Shown here one piece after another: positions 33,611-41,706 of a stretch of DNA of 64,000 nt (the stretch's first letter is position 1; each line of letters begins with the position of its first letter). The notes beneath the pieces were generated by a model. That model worked only from the letters and a program-made list of their open reading frames with translations. It made no database searches and was not told the origin of the DNA. The stretch spans positions 46,744 through 110,743 of the forward strand of contig DAOUHB010000204.1 of assembly GCA_034428935.1 (NCBI GenBank), given 5' to 3'. This DNA comes from JAAYZQ01 sp034428935. Lineage in GTDB: Bacteria > Chloroflexota > Anaerolineae > JAAYZQ01. The translations under genes and the position numbers were made by a program.

Positions 33611-34650
33611 CGGGCGGCGTACGACAGGTTCGTGTCCTGCTCCTCGGCGCCGGCAACGTCGGCCGGCATTTCCTGGGGCTGCTGCCCGCGACCCGGGAGA
33701 GGTTGAAGAGCCGCCTGGGGCTGGCCCTGGTCCCCGTCGGCGTGGCCGACCGCTCGGGCGCGGCGCTGAGCCCTGAGGGCCTCGATCCGCAGCAGGTGGT
33801 AGAGCTCAAGCTCAAGGGCCTGGGTATGGGTGCCTATCCGCGCTGGGGGCAACCGGGCATGTCAGCCCTGGAAATGGTCCAGGAGGCCGGGGCCGATCTT
33901 GTCCTCGACGCCTCGCCCGGCAACCTGGAGAGCGGCCAGCCCGGCCTGGGCTGCGTGGAGGCGGCCCTGGACCGGGGCTTGCACGTCGTCATGGCCAACA
34001 AGGCGCCCCTGGTCCTGGCCTTTCCCCGCCTGGTGGCCCGGGCCCGCGAGCGGGGTGTGTGCCTCCGCTACGACGCCACCGTGGCCGGCGGGCTGCCGGC
34101 CGTCAACCTGGGCGAGCGGGATTTGGCGGCGACGCGCATCGAGCGGCTGGAGGGTGTCCTGAACCTCACGTCGAATTTTATCCTGGCACGCATGGCCGAG
34201 GGACTGAGCTACGACGAGGCCCTGGCCCAGGCCCAGGCGGCAGGGCAGGCCGAGACGGATCCACGCCTCGACGTGGAGGGCTGGGACGCGGCGAGCAAGC
34301 TGGTCATCCTGGCCAACGGCGCCCTGGGCCAGCCGGCAACCCTGGCCGACGTGGCCGTGGAGGGCATCCTGGGCTTGACGCCTGACGTGCTGCGCGCCGC
34401 GCTGGACAGGGGCCGGCGCTACAAGGCCATCGCCGTGGCCGAGCGCGGGCCGGACGGCTACAGCCTGCGGGTGGGGCCGGTGGCGCTGGAAGCCGGTCAT
34501 CCCCTGGCCAGATTGGATGGGGACCAGATGGCCATTGTCTTCGAGACCGATATCTCGGGTGTCATCGCGGCGACCATCGTGGAACGGAGCCCCATGCCCA
34601 CGGCGTCGGCCATGCTCCGCGACGTGGTCGAGATCTACCGCGAGGATTGA
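33607..34650 (+). CDS. Homoserine dehydrogenase-like protein
   Basis: 347 aa from GTG 33607 (GTGA overlap). NAD(P)-binding LLLGAGNVGR at the N-terminus; middle VVMANKAPLVL; the catalytic segment DVEGWDAASKLVILAN with the expected Asp/Lys pair. No C-terminal ACT domain, so feedback inhibition by threonine through ACT is absent. Reaction: aspartate semialdehyde to homoserine, NADPH-dependent. The context (tRNA and methyltransferase genes) does not point to an amino-acid operon. Confidence 0.88.
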   Translation: MTGGVRQVRVLLLGAGNVGRHFLGLLPATRERLKSRLGLALVPVGVADRSGAALSPEGLDPQQVVELKLKGLGMGAYPRWGQPGMSALEMVQEAGADLVLDASPGNLESGQPGLGCVEAALDRGLHVVMANKAPLVLAFPRLVARARERGVCLRYDATVAGGLPAVNLGERDLAATRIERLEGVLNLTSNFILARMAEGLSYDEALAQAQAAGQAETDPRLDVEGWDAASKLVILANGALGQPATLADVAVEGILGLTPDVLRAALDRGRRYKAIAVAERGPDGYSLRVGPVALEAGHPLARLDGDQMAIVFETDISGVIAATIVERSPMPTASAMLRDVVEIYRED

Positions 34651-34663
34651 TCCCGGAGGGAGA

Positions 34664-35491
34664 ATGGACGGGAACAAGGACCGGTGGAAGGCCAACGACG
34701 AGACCCGGAAGGCCTGGAACGAGAGCGCATCGTTCTGGGACGATCGCATGGGTGAGGGCAATGACTTTGTCGACTTGCTCGTCTGGCCGGCCACGCTTCG
34801 GCTTCTGGCGGTCCAGCCCAACGAGCGAATCCTGGACGTGGCCTGCGGGAACGGCCTCAGTTCGCGGCGGCTGGCCGCCCTGGGGGCCAAGGTGGTGGCC
34901 TGCGATTTCTCCACCGAGATGCTTGCCCGTGCCCGCGAGCGGACGGTGGATCACGCGGAAAAGATCAGGTACCAGGTAGTGGACGCCACCGACGAGTCCG
35001 CCCTGCTGGCCCTGGGCGAGGGCAGTTTTCACGCGGCCCTATGCCAGATGGCTCTCTTTGACATGGCCGAGATCCGGCCCCTGATGCGTGCCCTCACCCG
35101 GCTGCTGCGTCCGGGGGGACGGTTCGTGTTCTCGGTGATCCATCCCTGCTTTAACAATCCCCATGCGGCCCAGATGGCCGAGATGGAGGATCGCGAAGGC
35201 GAGATTGTGACCGTGTACAGCGTCAAGGTTACGGGCTACATGACCGAGTCTGTGATGCGGGGCGTGGCCATGCTCGGCCAGCCCCGGCCGCATCTTTACT
35301 TTCACCGCCCCTTGCATTCACTGCTCGGGGCAGGCTTGGATGCCGGCTTTGTCCTCGACGGGTTCGAGGAACGTGCCTTTCCGCCCGAGCATCCGCCCGG
35401 CCGGCTGCCGCTGTCGTGGAGCGGCAAGTTCTCGGAGATCCCGCCGGCCCTGGTTGCCCGCATGCGAGTGCCTGCTCGAGTGCCAGAATAA
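34664..35491 (+). CDS. Class I SAM-dependent methyltransferase
   Basis: 275 aa from ATG 34664 (CGGAGGGAG upstream). Rossmann motif I LDVACGNGLSSRRLA, motif II VVACDFS, motif III DATDESAL and post-motif LLRPGGRFVFSV are all present; the C-terminal third carries an Arg/His/Pro-rich cap HLYFHRPLHS. Fits the ubiE/methyltransf_11 group. Substrate not recognisable. Fourth gene of the run from 32653. Confidence 0.9.
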   Translation: MDGNKDRWKANDETRKAWNESASFWDDRMGEGNDFVDLLVWPATLRLLAVQPNERILDVACGNGLSSRRLAALGAKVVACDFSTEMLARARERTVDHAEKIRYQVVDATDESALLALGEGSFHAALCQMALFDMAEIRPLMRALTRLLRPGGRFVFSVIHPCFNNPHAAQMAEMEDREGEIVTVYSVKVTGYMTESVMRGVAMLGQPRPHLYFHRPLHSLLGAGLDAGFVLDGFEERAFPPEHPPGRLPLSWSGKFSEIPPALVARMRVPARVPE

Positions 35492-35634
35492 GAGTCCTCG
35501 ACTCGTCGGGGGTGGCTGCCAGGCCGGGGGCGTGGTCTCGACAAGTCGCCGGTCCTGGCCGGACAGGCCAGGGAGGAGTCCAGGGGGAGTGCGCGGCTAG
35601 GCGTCCCCGACTCGTCGGGGGAGGAAGGTATGGC
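35492..35634. repeat. Intergenic region with two near-identical 19-bp hairpin repeats
   Basis: GTCCTCGACTCGTCGGGGG (35494-35512) and GTCCCCGACTCGTCGGGGG (35603-35621) differ at one base; each can fold as CCCCGA-CTCG-TCGGGG or nearly so. The second ends beside the ribosome site of the next gene. Possibly a small dispersed hairpin element. Confidence 0.6.
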
Positions 35635-36108
35635 ATGAGCGTGGAGTATGACGAGCACGAGTGGACGACGCTGTTGTTCGCTCCCCTGTGGGTCTTTGAG
35701 GCCGTTGCCCGGGCCGACGGGGAAGTGAGCGACGAGGAGTGGCAGGCGCTGTTCAACGCGCTGCGTGCCGCCCGGACCCATCGCCACGACCTGACCCGGG
35801 ACGTCCTGCTGGAGCTGGCCGACGATCTTGACGAGATCGTGGCCATCTTCTGGGAGGACGAGGCGGAAGCCGAAGAGGGGCTGAGCGAGGTCGCAGACCT
35901 GCTTGCCGAGAAAGAGCCGGCCGAGACGGCAGCCGGCTTCAAGGCCGAGTTGGTGACCCTGGCGGTGCAGGTGGCCAAAGCCTCGGGGGGCTGGCTGAGC
36001 TCTGGCATCACCGAGGGCGAGCAGCAGGCCATCGTCCTGATCTCCGCCAGCCTGGACATGGACGAAGAGGCCTTCTATTCGATCCTGAGCGATCTGGAAG
36101 CGTTGTAG
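35635..36108 (+). CDS. TerB-like helical protein
   Basis: 157 aa from ATG 35635; GGAGGAAGG lies upstream. An earlier ATG (35630) reaches a stop after two codons. All-helical, acidic, with the TerB hallmark ADGEVSDEEWQAL near residue 25, and a second helix bundle with ITEGEQQAIVL. TerB folds bind divalent metals and sit in stress or conflict gene clusters. Two nucleotides separate it from the next gene, so they form a unit. Confidence 0.75.
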   Translation: MSVEYDEHEWTTLLFAPLWVFEAVARADGEVSDEEWQALFNALRAARTHRHDLTRDVLLELADDLDEIVAIFWEDEAEAEEGLSEVADLLAEKEPAETAAGFKAELVTLAVQVAKASGGWLSSGITEGEQQAIVLISASLDMDEEAFYSILSDLEAL

Positions 36109-36110
36109 AG

Positions 36111-36479
36111 ATGGTCAAGGTCTATCGGTCCCATCCTGGTCCCGACGACTATGTGGGGCGGGTGGAAGCAGGGGGCAAGGTATACGGCCAGGAGTTCGGC
36201 CCCGATCGTTACCTGGGCCGAGTTGAGGAGAGCGGGCGGGTGTACCGTCACCTGCCCGGCGGCCCCGACGAGTACCTGGGCCGGGTGGCAACGGACGGCA
36301 CCATCTATCGCCACGTGGCCGGCGGTCCGGACGAAAACGTGGGTCGCGTGGAGGCCAGTGGCAAGGTCTATGCCCGGCGGCCAGGCATCACCCCGGATCG
36401 ACTCCTCGGCCGGGTCGATGGTGAGCCCCAGCTATTGGCCGGAGGGGCTGCCTACTTCTTGCTGTTCGCGGAGGACTGA
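36111..36479 (+). CDS. Small beta-flower-type tandem repeat protein
   Basis: 122 aa made of five repeats of about 22-25 residues with the core GPD-x-Y-(V/L)-GRVE-x2-GKVY. The form resembles the 4-fold beta-flower domains of bacterial proteins in which each dGxxxG...VY unit gives a strand pair. No signal peptide. Partner of the TerB-like gene upstream. Function not known. Confidence 0.7.
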   Translation: MVKVYRSHPGPDDYVGRVEAGGKVYGQEFGPDRYLGRVEESGRVYRHLPGGPDEYLGRVATDGTIYRHVAGGPDENVGRVEASGKVYARRPGITPDRLLGRVDGEPQLLAGGAAYFLLFAED

Positions 36480-36498
36480 GTACAGGGAGGAACTAAGC

Positions 36499-36594
36499 AT
36501 GGACGCTTCAATAACGTCAGACGCCTGGTTCCTGACCCTCGTACTCGTCGGCCTGCCGTTCCTGTGCCTGGTGCTGGCCACGCGGGTTCTGTAG
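36499..36594 (+). CDS. 31-aa single-pass membrane peptide
   Basis: ATG 36499 is preceded by GGGAGG at 9 nt. The peptide MDASITSDAW... has one hydrophobic helix (about 10-28) followed by RVL. It follows the beta-flower gene by 19 nt and the stop is 11 nt before the convergent fbp gene. Tiny membrane peptides often regulate a partner; here the partner may be the TerB/beta-flower pair. Missed by standard length cut-offs. Confidence 0.6.
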   Translation: MDASITSDAWFLTLVLVGLPFLCLVLATRVL

Positions 36595-36605
36595 CGTGGC
36601 TGTCC

Positions 36606-37640
36606 CTACTGCTTTTCCACGTGCATCCGCTCCAGCATGCCCAGGGAGCGGGCGCCGCACAGGAACGCTTCGGCAATCTCGACCAGGTCCTTGTTGCCGA
36701 TAAAAAGCGGCGTGCGCTGGTGCAGATCCTGGGGCTCGATGTTCAGGATGCGCGTCGTGCCGTCGGATGCGGCTCCGCCGGCGTGCTCGGCCAGGAAGGC
36801 GAGGGGCGCCGCCTCGTAGAGCAGCCGTAGCTTGCCCCGCGGCTTCTTGGGGTCGCGGGTATCGGCCGGATAGTAAAAGATGCCGCCGCCCAACAGGTTG
36901 CGGTGAAAGTCGGCCACCAGCGAGCCAATGTAGCGCAGCGAGAGATTGCGGGTCTGGAGATATTCGGTGAACTCCTGGATCTCGCGCGCCCAATAGGCGG
37001 TATAGCCCTGGTTGACGCTGTAGAACTTGGGTTTCGCCGGGATCTGAATGTTGGGGTGGGTCAGCAGGAACTCGCCCACGGTCGGGTCGAGGGTAAAGCC
37101 ATGCACGCCGTTACCCGCGCTGTAGACCATCATCGTGCTCGGGCCGTAGAGGAGATAGCCGGCGGCGACAATGTCGCGCCCCGGCTGCATGCAGTCTTCC
37201 CGCGTACCATGCGTCCCATCGGGGCTCTTGCGGCGCAGGATGGAAAAGATGGTGCCGATGCTCACGGAATAGTCAATGTTGGACGACCCGTCCAGGGGGT
37301 CGAACAGGAGCACGTAGCGGCCGGTAGGAAACTCGTCCGGAATGGGTATGATGTCCGCCACTTCTTCCGAGCCCATGACCGCCAGGCGACCGGTGAACTG
37401 GTTGAGGCGGACGATGGCCTGATTGGCATACTCGTCGAGCCTGGCCACCTCCTCGCCCTGGACGTTGAAAACCCCGGTCAACCCCAGGATGTCGGCCAGC
37501 CCGGCGCGGGTTGTCTCACGGGCGATGAGCTTGCCGGCCAGGGCAATGTCGTAGAGAATGCTGGTCAGGACGCCGGTGGCTTCGGGGTGTTGCTTCTGCT
37601 GCTCGACGATGTGCCGCTCGATGGTGATAACCTTGTCCAC
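36606..37640 (-). CDS. fbp: Fructose-1,6-bisphosphatase, class I
   Basis: 344 aa from GTG 37640 (AAGGAG 8 nt upstream). Metal-binding and catalytic segments: GSEEVADI, FDPLDGSSNIDYSVSIGTIFSI and the substrate loop YVGS-type RYIGSLVADFHRNL. Final step of gluconeogenesis: fructose 1,6-bisphosphate to fructose 6-phosphate. Full length for the class. Own promoter at 37680-37708. Confidence 0.96.
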   Translation of the reverse strand: MDKVITIERHIVEQQKQHPEATGVLTSILYDIALAGKLIARETTRAGLADILGLTGVFNVQGEEVARLDEYANQAIVRLNQFTGRLAVMGSEEVADIIPIPDEFPTGRYVLLFDPLDGSSNIDYSVSIGTIFSILRRKSPDGTHGTREDCMQPGRDIVAAGYLLYGPSTMMVYSAGNGVHGFTLDPTVGEFLLTHPNIQIPAKPKFYSVNQGYTAYWAREIQEFTEYLQTRNLSLRYIGSLVADFHRNLLGGGIFYYPADTRDPKKPRGKLRLLYEAAPLAFLAEHAGGAASDGTTRILNIEPQDLHQRTPLFIGNKDLVEIAEAFLCGARSLGMLERMHVEKQ

Positions 37641-37679
37641 AGTCAGGTCTCCTTTCCCCTCTCGTCTCGTGGCAGCACC

Positions 37680-37708
37680 ATTGTAGCCGAGAAGCGGGCG
37701 TGGGGCAA
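37680..37708 (-). promoter_or_regulatory. Promoter of fbp
   Basis: On the minus strand TTGCCC (37708-37703), spacer 17, TACAAT (37685-37680). Start near 37673, leader of about 33 nt. Confidence 0.7.
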
Positions 37709-37797
37709 GCGCGAAGAGGCAGAAGTCCTGGGTTGGTGCCTATATTTACATAACACCGATTTTCAGGATAAGGATGGTCGGAGCCGCGGCGGGCTAC

Positions 37798-37826
37798 TTG
37801 ATCCTTTGTCCCCGATGGGCTATAAT
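37798..37826 (+). promoter_or_regulatory. Promoter of the ThiF/MoeB gene
   Basis: TTGATC (37798-37803), spacer 17, TATAAT (37821-37826). Divergent from the fbp promoter, 90 bp apart. Confidence 0.7.
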
Positions 37827-37888
37827 ATCCGGCAAGGCGCTCACGGCGATCGCAGGACGCAGGGGGTGTCAGTCCGCATGGAGGGACC

Positions 37889-38917
37889 ATGACAGAACGA
37901 ACCGAGCGGTACTCGCGGCAGATGATCTTGCCGGGCTGGGGACAGGAGGGGCAGGAACGCCTGGCGGAGCGGACGGCGGTTGTCGTCGGCTGTGGGGCGC
38001 TGGGCAGCCACATTGCCGCCCACCTGGTGCGGGCCGGTATCGGCCGACTGGTGCTGGCCGACCGCGATTTCGTGGAATGGCATAACCTGCCCCGCCAGGC
38101 CCTCTACGACGAGGAGGACGCGGCAGCCGGCGTGCCCAAGGCCGCGGCGGCGGCCCGTCGCCTGCGGCGGATCAACTCCCTGGTGCAGATCGAGGAGCAC
38201 GTCATGGACGTCAACGCCGACACCGTGGAGGATCTGATCCGGGGCGCCGACGTGGTCCTGGACGGCAGCGACAACTTTGAGGTGCGCTACCTGCTCAACG
38301 AAGCGTGTGTGAAACAGGGCATGCCCTGGATCTATGGCGGGGTGCTGGGCACCTACGGCCTGACGGCGGCCATTCTGCCCGGGGAAACGCCCTGCCTGCG
38401 CTGCCTGCTGGGGCCCATGCCGCCGCCGGCCTCGGTGCCGACCTGCGAGACGGCGGGCGTGCTGGGGCCCATGGTGGCCGTCATCGCCTCGCTTGAGGTT
38501 ACCGAGGCGCTCAAGATCTTGATCGGGCGGCGCGAGGACCTGCTGCGCAGCCTGCTGATGATCGACGTCTGGACCGGGGACTTTGAGCGGGCGCAGACCC
38601 AGGCCCCGGCGGCGGACTGCCCCGTATGTGGCCAGGGCCGCTACGAGCTGCTGGAGGCCGAGGGCGGCTCCGTGGCGACGATGCTCTGCGGCCGGAACGC
38701 AGTGCAGATTCGCCCGCGCCCGGCGCCGGTCCTGGACCTGGCGGTCCTGGCCGATCGCCTGGCCGACGTCGGGCGCGTGGAGGTCAACGAGTACCTCCTT
38801 CGCCTGGTGACCGAGGGCAAGGAGCTCACCATATTTGGCGACGGGCGCGCCATCGTCAAGGGCGTGGACGACGAGGCCCAGGCCCGGGCGCTGTACGCCC
38901 GCTACGTGGGCTCCTGA
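37889..38917 (+). CDS. ThiF/MoeB-type ubiquitin-like activating (E1) enzyme
   Basis: 342 aa. Adenylation domain with VVGCGALGSHIA, the arginine finger region RYSRQM at the N-terminus, DGSDNFEVRYLLNE, the catalytic-loop Cys in PTCETAGVLGP, and zinc Cys pairs CLRC and CPVC. The C-terminal ~65 residues include the typical TIFGDGRAIVKG, as in MoeB/ThiF fused tails. It activates a MoaD- or ThiS-like sulfur carrier by C-terminal adenylation. No sulfur carrier gene is adjacent, so the pathway (molybdopterin, thiamine or cysteine) cannot be set. Confidence 0.9.
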   Translation: MTERTERYSRQMILPGWGQEGQERLAERTAVVVGCGALGSHIAAHLVRAGIGRLVLADRDFVEWHNLPRQALYDEEDAAAGVPKAAAAARRLRRINSLVQIEEHVMDVNADTVEDLIRGADVVLDGSDNFEVRYLLNEACVKQGMPWIYGGVLGTYGLTAAILPGETPCLRCLLGPMPPPASVPTCETAGVLGPMVAVIASLEVTEALKILIGRREDLLRSLLMIDVWTGDFERAQTQAPAADCPVCGQGRYELLEAEGGSVATMLCGRNAVQIRPRPAPVLDLAVLADRLADVGRVEVNEYLLRLVTEGKELTIFGDGRAIVKGVDDEAQARALYARYVGS

Positions 38918-38974
38918 GCGCCCGGCCGCGACGCGCCTTCTCGTCTGTAGACTGCCCCCCTCTCCGCCGGCGGG

Positions 38975-39955
38975 TTACGCCTGGCGCCTGATCCACGCCC
39001 GCAGTTCGGCCAGGCTGGTCGGGGGCTTGCCCTCGGCTGCCTCGTAGGCCCGATAATCGGCGATGGCGCGGGGATTGCTGCTCACGGTCGAGCCGTCGGC
39101 GTAGCGCAGGGCCGCGCCCTTGCCGGATCCGTCGGGCGCAGGCCGGGCTTCCGGCGGCTCTTCCTTCTGGCCCGGCCGGCCTTGCCCCCGGGCCGGCTGC
39201 TTTTCGCCCTGGGATTTTTCGACCTGGGGCTTTTCGACCTGGGATGGGGGAAGGGCCTGTTTTCGGGCAGCATTGAGGTCATCGTACACCGCGGCCTCGA
39301 TTCGGGCCGGCATGCCGGCCCAATTGCCGGCGGTGTCGAGTATCGTCATCCCTACCCGGCCGCGCCTGGCCCACACCACCTTGATGGCCCGCTGCCCGTC
39401 CTGCTCGACGATCCGCAGCCGTAGATTGATGCTGCGCTTCAGCCGCTCCAGCTCGGTGCGCGTCACCGACGTGGTAGTCTGTTCCCTGGCATTGGCATCC
39501 CGTATGTCGCGCAGGTGATAGATCCATAGCACGTCGGTGCCCCAGCGCGTTACCGCGTCCTGCAATTGCCGCATGGCCAACGCCTTTGGGCTCCAGGCCG
39601 CCATCTGGTTCCTGACCTTGCCGGTGCCCTTGTCCATCATGGCCTTGACGATGAGGGGCTCGAGGATGGCGCTCAACGAGTCCACGACGATGGTGCCCAC
39701 CCTGGCACCTGGCATGTTGGCCGCCAGGGCATCGACGATGCGATTGGTGTCGATGTGGTCGATTGGGTCCTTGCTCAGCTCGTAGACCCGGCCCTCCACG
39801 AGGGGCAGGATCTCCCGGAAGCGGTGATCGGCGTCGATCACCAGGATGGGAGTTTTCATCTGCGCGGCAAAGGTGCTCTTGCCGCTGCCCGGATACCCCT
39901 CGATGGACCAGAGCCGGGGCGGGTACTGCCAGGGCTGCATCTCTGGAAAAGCCAC
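38975..39955 (-). CDS. Phage-type RecA-like ATPase (Sak4/AAA_24-like)
   Basis: 326 aa from GTG 39955 with AGGAG 7 nt upstream. Walker A GYPGSGKST, Walker B-like GTIVVDSLSA, and a charged sensor region typical of short single-domain RecA-like ATPases of the Sak4/AAA_24 class found in phages. The C-terminal 100 residues are low-complexity (EKPQVEKSQGEK) and end in a conserved-looking short domain. Likely single-strand annealing or recombination role. RusA, 6 kb away, is of the same phage-derived functional class, yet no phage structural genes are present. Confidence 0.75.
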   Translation of the reverse strand: MAFPEMQPWQYPPRLWSIEGYPGSGKSTFAAQMKTPILVIDADHRFREILPLVEGRVYELSKDPIDHIDTNRIVDALAANMPGARVGTIVVDSLSAILEPLIVKAMMDKGTGKVRNQMAAWSPKALAMRQLQDAVTRWGTDVLWIYHLRDIRDANAREQTTTSVTRTELERLKRSINLRLRIVEQDGQRAIKVVWARRGRVGMTILDTAGNWAGMPARIEAAVYDDLNAARKQALPPSQVEKPQVEKSQGEKQPARGQGRPGQKEEPPEARPAPDGSGKGAALRYADGSTVSSNPRAIADYRAYEAAEGKPPTSLAELRAWIRRQA

Positions 39956-40028
39956 GTTGCATCTCCTATGATTCTTTTATGTTGGCCGTGACAACCTGCC
40001 GATCACGAGATTTGGCAATGTCCGCTCT

Positions 40029-40052
40029 GGCGCGGATATCGCAATCCGCGCC
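40029..40052 (-). terminator. Hairpin after the ggt gene
   Basis: GGCGCGGAT (40029-40037) and ATCCGCGCC (40044-40052) are perfect complements with a 6-nt loop, 9 nt past the ggt stop on the minus strand. No T-run, so terminator activity is not certain. Confidence 0.5.
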
Positions 40053-40060
40053 GGCTCGTC

Positions 40061-41665
40061 TCACCACCCCACGGCGCATCCATCCTTCCGCGGGTCCGAT
40101 CCGCCCCACAGGACGCCGGTTTCGGCGTCAAAGGCGATGACCTGGCCGCCGCCAAAGCCCGGGTCAAAGGTGGTCTCGGGGACCACGTCGTGTCCCAGGA
40201 CGGCGAGGGCCTTGCGGGCCTTGAGGGGCACGGCCGTCTCGACGGCGACCCGCGGCCCTCCCCGCTCGTCGACGCGAAAGCGGGGCGCGTCCAGGGCTGC
40301 CTGGGGATCGAGGCCGTGGTCCACCATGTTGACTACCACCTGGAGGTGGCCCTGGGGCTGCATGAAGCCGCCCATAACGCCAAAGCTGAGCCACAGCCGG
40401 CCCTCGCGCAGGGCCATGGCCGGGATAATGGTGTGGTAGGGGCGCTTGCCGCCCGCCAGGGCGTTGGGATGGCCCGGCTCCAGGCTGAAACAGGCCCCCC
40501 GGTTCTGGAGGCAGATGCCCGTGCCGGGCACCACCAGGCCGGAGCCAAAACCGTAGTAGAGGCTGTTGATAAAGGAGACGGCGTTGCCCTGGCCGTCGGC
40601 GACGGTCAGATAGACCGTGTCGCGGTGCTCGGGGCTGCCCGGCGCGGCCAGGGGCAGCGATCGGTCGCCGCGGATCAGGCTACGGCGGCCCGCGGCGTAT
40701 TCCTTCGACAGCAGCTCTGCCACGGGCACGTCGACCAGGGCCGGGTCGGCCACGTAGCGGCCGGCGTCGACCATTCCCAGGCGCATGGCCTCGACGAGGA
40801 GGTGCCAGCGCGCGGGGTCATAGTAGTCCAGGCCCGCCAGGTCGTAGCCTTCCACCACGTTGAGGGCCAGCAGGGCGGCCAGTCCCTGGCCGTTGGGCGG
40901 GTGTTCCAGGATCTCGACGCCGCGATAGGTGGTGCGGATGGGGGCGTCCCAGGTCGATGTGTGGGCCGCCAGGTCATGCGCTGTCAGGTAGCCGCCCCTG
41001 GCCTGCACGGCGGCGGCGATCCGCTGGGCCAGGGGACCCTGGTAAAAGGCGGCGGCGCCGCCCTCGGCGATGAGGCGAAAGGTGCCGGCCAGGTCGGGCT
41101 GGCGGTTGATCTGGCCGGGCAGCGGGGCGGGCAGGTAGGTCCGGGTGGCGGCCTCGTCGCGGGCCAGCTTTTCCGTCGAGCGCTGCCAGCCGGCGCTGAT
41201 GCGCTCGCTGACCGCAAACCCCTCCTCGGCGGCGTGGATGGCCGGGGCCAGGCAATCGGCCAGGGAGAACGTGCCAAAGCGTTCGAGGAGGGCTGCCCAG
41301 CCGCTGACCGTGCCGGGCACCGTAACGGGCAGGGGGCCGGTGAGGGGGATCTCGCGCAGTCCCAGGCGCTGCGCCTCGGCCAGGGAAAAGGCAGCCGGCG
41401 CCCGGCCGCTGCCGTTGAGGGCCGTCACCTGCCCGTCGCGGGCAGTGTAGACCAGGGCAAAGCAATCGCCGCCAATGCCCGTGGACATGGGCTCGACGAC
41501 GTTGAGCATGGCGGCCGTGGCCACGGCCGCGTCGGCGGCGTTGCCGCCATCCATGAGCACCCGCAGGCCGGCCATGGCCGCCAGGGGTTGGCTGGTGGCC
41601 ACCAGGCCATGGCGGGCCAGGACGTTGGAGCGCCGCGAGTCGAAACGAACGGAAGCCTTTTTCAT
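40061..41665 (-). CDS. ggt: Gamma-glutamyltransferase
   Basis: 534 aa. N-terminal part with DGGNAADAAVATAAMLNVVEP and GIGGDCFALVY; the self-cleavage and catalytic Thr350 in HRDTVYLTVAD, followed by GNAVSFINS; glycine loop GSGLVVPGTGICLQNRG. No signal peptide or lipobox is visible, so a cytoplasmic location is possible although the family is usually exported. Cleaves the gamma-glutamyl bond of glutathione-like peptides. Gap of 41 nt after the SppA gene, likely the same transcript. Confidence 0.92.
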   Translation of the reverse strand: MKKASVRFDSRRSNVLARHGLVATSQPLAAMAGLRVLMDGGNAADAAVATAAMLNVVEPMSTGIGGDCFALVYTARDGQVTALNGSGRAPAAFSLAEAQRLGLREIPLTGPLPVTVPGTVSGWAALLERFGTFSLADCLAPAIHAAEEGFAVSERISAGWQRSTEKLARDEAATRTYLPAPLPGQINRQPDLAGTFRLIAEGGAAAFYQGPLAQRIAAAVQARGGYLTAHDLAAHTSTWDAPIRTTYRGVEILEHPPNGQGLAALLALNVVEGYDLAGLDYYDPARWHLLVEAMRLGMVDAGRYVADPALVDVPVAELLSKEYAAGRRSLIRGDRSLPLAAPGSPEHRDTVYLTVADGQGNAVSFINSLYYGFGSGLVVPGTGICLQNRGACFSLEPGHPNALAGGKRPYHTIIPAMALREGRLWLSFGVMGGFMQPQGHLQVVVNMVDHGLDPQAALDAPRFRVDERGGPRVAVETAVPLKARKALAVLGHDVVPETTFDPGFGGGQVIAFDAETGVLWGGSDPRKDGCAVGW

Positions 41666-41706
41666 GGGTTCCTCTCCCTCGATGGATTCATATCCTGGCG
41701 AGAAGC

